This document shows, one piece after another, positions 63,098 to 64,000 of a stretch of 64,000 nucleotides of DNA; positions within the stretch are counted from its first letter, which is position 1, and each line of letters starts with the position of its first letter. The DNA is from Alteromonadaceae bacterium Bs31. GTDB lineage: Bacteria > Pseudomonadota > Gammaproteobacteria > Pseudomonadales > Cellvibrionaceae. A program made the translations under genes and the position numbers. The notes below the pieces were generated by a model that did not search any database, was not told the origin of the DNA, and saw nothing but the letters and a program-made list of their open reading frames with translations. Location: assembly GCA_900177435.1 (NCBI GenBank), contig FXAI01000004.1:267575-331574 (forward strand), given 5' to 3'.

Positions 63098-63318
63098 CAA
63101 GCGCTGGATAACGGCGCAGACATCCGTATTATCCAACAGATGCCAGGGCATGTGTGTATCGACACAACGGAGATATACACCCATGTGTCCATTATGAAGC
63201 CTGAGCAGATCCACGAGATGACCCATTGCACAAGAAGCCGTCCGAAGACGGCGATCCGGAGGCCACGGAAAATGCGCTGGTGGCGACACTGCAAGCGAAA
63301 AGTGATAACGAGGAATAA
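63098..63318 (+). pseudogene. Tyrosine recombinase (integrase) C-terminal remnant
   Basis: The frame encodes NGADIRIIQQMPGHVCIDTTEIYTHVSI, the C-terminal end of a phage/integron-type integrase with the GH box and the nucleophile Tyr of IYTHV. The expected N-terminal catalytic Arg and Lys regions are absent. Near 63225 the frame appears to shift by one, after which HKKPSEDGDPEATENALVATLQ continues to a TAA at 63316. It is a decayed fragment. The 62936-63097 stretch before it holds nothing I recognise. Confidence 0.65.
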
Positions 63319-63380
63319 CAATCTTTAGCATAGATGGTTACAATGCAGGCATAGACTGGCCCAAAAGATGAGGTGTAGCC

Positions 63381-63644
63381 ATGAATGTATCGTTGACGTC
63401 TGAACTGGAAAACTACGTGAAAGCCAAGGTTGCGACTGGAATGTACAACTCTGTCAGTGAAGTGATGCGTGAAGCCCTTCGCTTGATGGAAGAGCGAGAC
63501 GCCATGCATGCTGTCCGACTGGAAGCCATACGGCAGGACATCAATAAGGGCTTAGACTCGCTAGAACGGGAAGGCAGCAAGCCCTTGGATATGGAAGCCA
63601 TCAAAGCCAAAGGCCGAGCGAAGCTAGCTGGGAACAGCAACTGA
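63381..63644 (+). CDS. parD: Type II antitoxin, ParD family
   Basis: Antitoxin of a ParDE pair. The 87-residue protein has a ribbon-helix-helix DNA-binding N-terminus (MNVSLTSELENYVKAKVATGMYNSVSEVMREALRLME) with the toxin-binding C-terminal tail. Its TGA stop overlaps the parE ATG (TGATG), so the pair is coupled and probably self-repressed. Confidence 0.88.
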   Translation: MNVSLTSELENYVKAKVATGMYNSVSEVMREALRLMEERDAMHAVRLEAIRQDINKGLDSLEREGSKPLDMEAIKAKGRAKLAGNSN

Positions 63645-63907
63645 TGCTGGAACTGGAAGTCTCGACAGAAGCGGAAAACGACTTGCTGGAGACTTGGTTG
63701 TACATTGCCGAAGACCAGCCCATCAACGCCGACCGTTATCTGGACAAGCTGCAAGAGAAAGCCCAAAAGCTGGCAGAGTACCCCGACCTTGGACGAGACC
63801 GGCCAGAGCTGGCGGAGGGGCTGAAAAGCTTTCCTGTTGATCGCTATAACCTGTATTACACTGCCACTGAATTTAAGCTAACCCTGGTGCCATCTTCTGA
63901 GATTTAA
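63644..63907 (+). CDS. parE: Type II toxin, ParE family, C-terminus truncated
   Basis: RelE/ParE-superfamily toxin that in other ParDE systems targets gyrase. The 87-residue protein shows the family pattern (ENDLLETWLYIAEDQP, ADRYLDKLQEKAQKLAEYPDLGRDRPEL, SFPVDRYNLYY) but ends LTLVPSSEI where families continue LVRVLHSSRDI for about ten more residues. Its TAA stop (63905-63907) uses bases of the REP-like repeat starting at 63906, so an insertion seems to have trimmed the toxin. It may be weak or inactive. Confidence 0.8.
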   Translation: MLELEVSTEAENDLLETWLYIAEDQPINADRYLDKLQEKAQKLAEYPDLGRDRPELAEGLKSFPVDRYNLYYTATEFKLTLVPSSEI

Positions 63908-64000
63908 TCAATGGGGTCAGAGTCATTGATAATACGCGCCACCTAAAATAATCTAAGGTTTAGAATCTACTCAACAAAACTCAAGGAGGAGTTTTTATGC
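63906..64000 (+). repeat. REP-like palindrome and 5' end of a second transposase copy (cut by window end)
   Basis: The palindromic unit (63906-63930) and following bases to 64000 match the left end of the first transposase copy (63924-64000 identical to 62291-62367), including the AGGAGG site and start codon at 63997. So a second RAYT copy begins here, beyond the window edge. Confidence 0.85.

Noticed and set aside
1657..64000. CRISPR arrays, rRNA or tRNA genes
   Set aside because: No regularly spaced repeats and no cloverleaf-like or rRNA-like sequences were found on reading the gaps.

Overview
The window comes from a gammaproteobacterial chromosome. The lon–hupB–ppiD order, the yccA–tusDCB cluster and a class II ribonucleotide reductase split into NrdJa and NrdJb resemble pseudomonads and their relatives. 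Gene content and moderate GC make a marine Cellvibrionaceae-like bacterium (Saccharophagus/Teredinibacter type) my best guess, but this is inference. No rRNA, tRNA or CRISPR array was found.

Layout. 1-13.3 kb is housekeeping: the 3' part of lon, hupB, ppiD, murI, rmuC, a DUF2489 gene, then a minus-strand block of trmA, tusB, tusC, tusD, yccA, nrdJb and nrdJa with a strong NrdR-box candidate at the nrdJa start. 13.7-51.2 kb is one complete type VI secretion system (T6SS) locus. It has a plus-strand hcp–vgrG island (with DUF6484, DUF2169 and TIGR02270-like genes), a minus-strand operon tssA-tssB-tssC1-tssC2-tssE-tssF-tssG-clpV followed by four envelope genes (three TPR proteins and a small exported protein), and a divergent plus-strand operon tagH(fha)-tssJ-tssK-tssL-tssM-tagF-pppA-Ser/Thr kinase. 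The plus operon runs on into an 80-aa protein, an ExbB/TolQ-like channel, two ExbD-like proteins and an AgmX/PglI-type TonB-like protein. 51.2-58.9 kb holds a MscS channel, glutathione peroxidase, a glutaredoxin-like protein, a GDCCVxC protein, a PAS-GGDEF-EAL protein, and a LysR regulator divergent from DUF1330 and glutathione S-transferase genes. 59.0-62.3 kb is a three-gene cassette of unknown function: a ketosynthase-fold protein without its catalytic residues, a transglutaminase-like protein with a plausible Cys-His-Asp triad, and a secreted protein. 62.3-64 kb is mobile debris: a broken REP-associated transposase with palindromic ends, an integrase remnant, a parDE pair whose toxin ends inside a repeat, and the start of a second transposase copy.

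How it works together. All thirteen core T6SS subunits are present, plus ClpV. The kinase/phosphatase/FHA proteins form a post-translational switch. DExTR-like threonine motifs recur in the kinase N-terminal tail, its activation loop and the TssL N-terminus, and look like ligands for the TagH FHA domain. Stem-loops at the hcp/vgrG, tssC1/tssC2 and clpV/TPR junctions probably set subunit stoichiometry. No PAAR protein, sigma-54 activator or obvious effector lies beside vgrG.

Most interesting: (1) the proton-channel/TonB-like genes and the TPR lipoprotein genes appended to the far ends of the two T6SS operons, which look like two halves of one envelope energy-transduction machine; (2) the dead-ketosynthase/transglutaminase-like/secreted-protein cassette; (3) the phospho-threonine ligand array.
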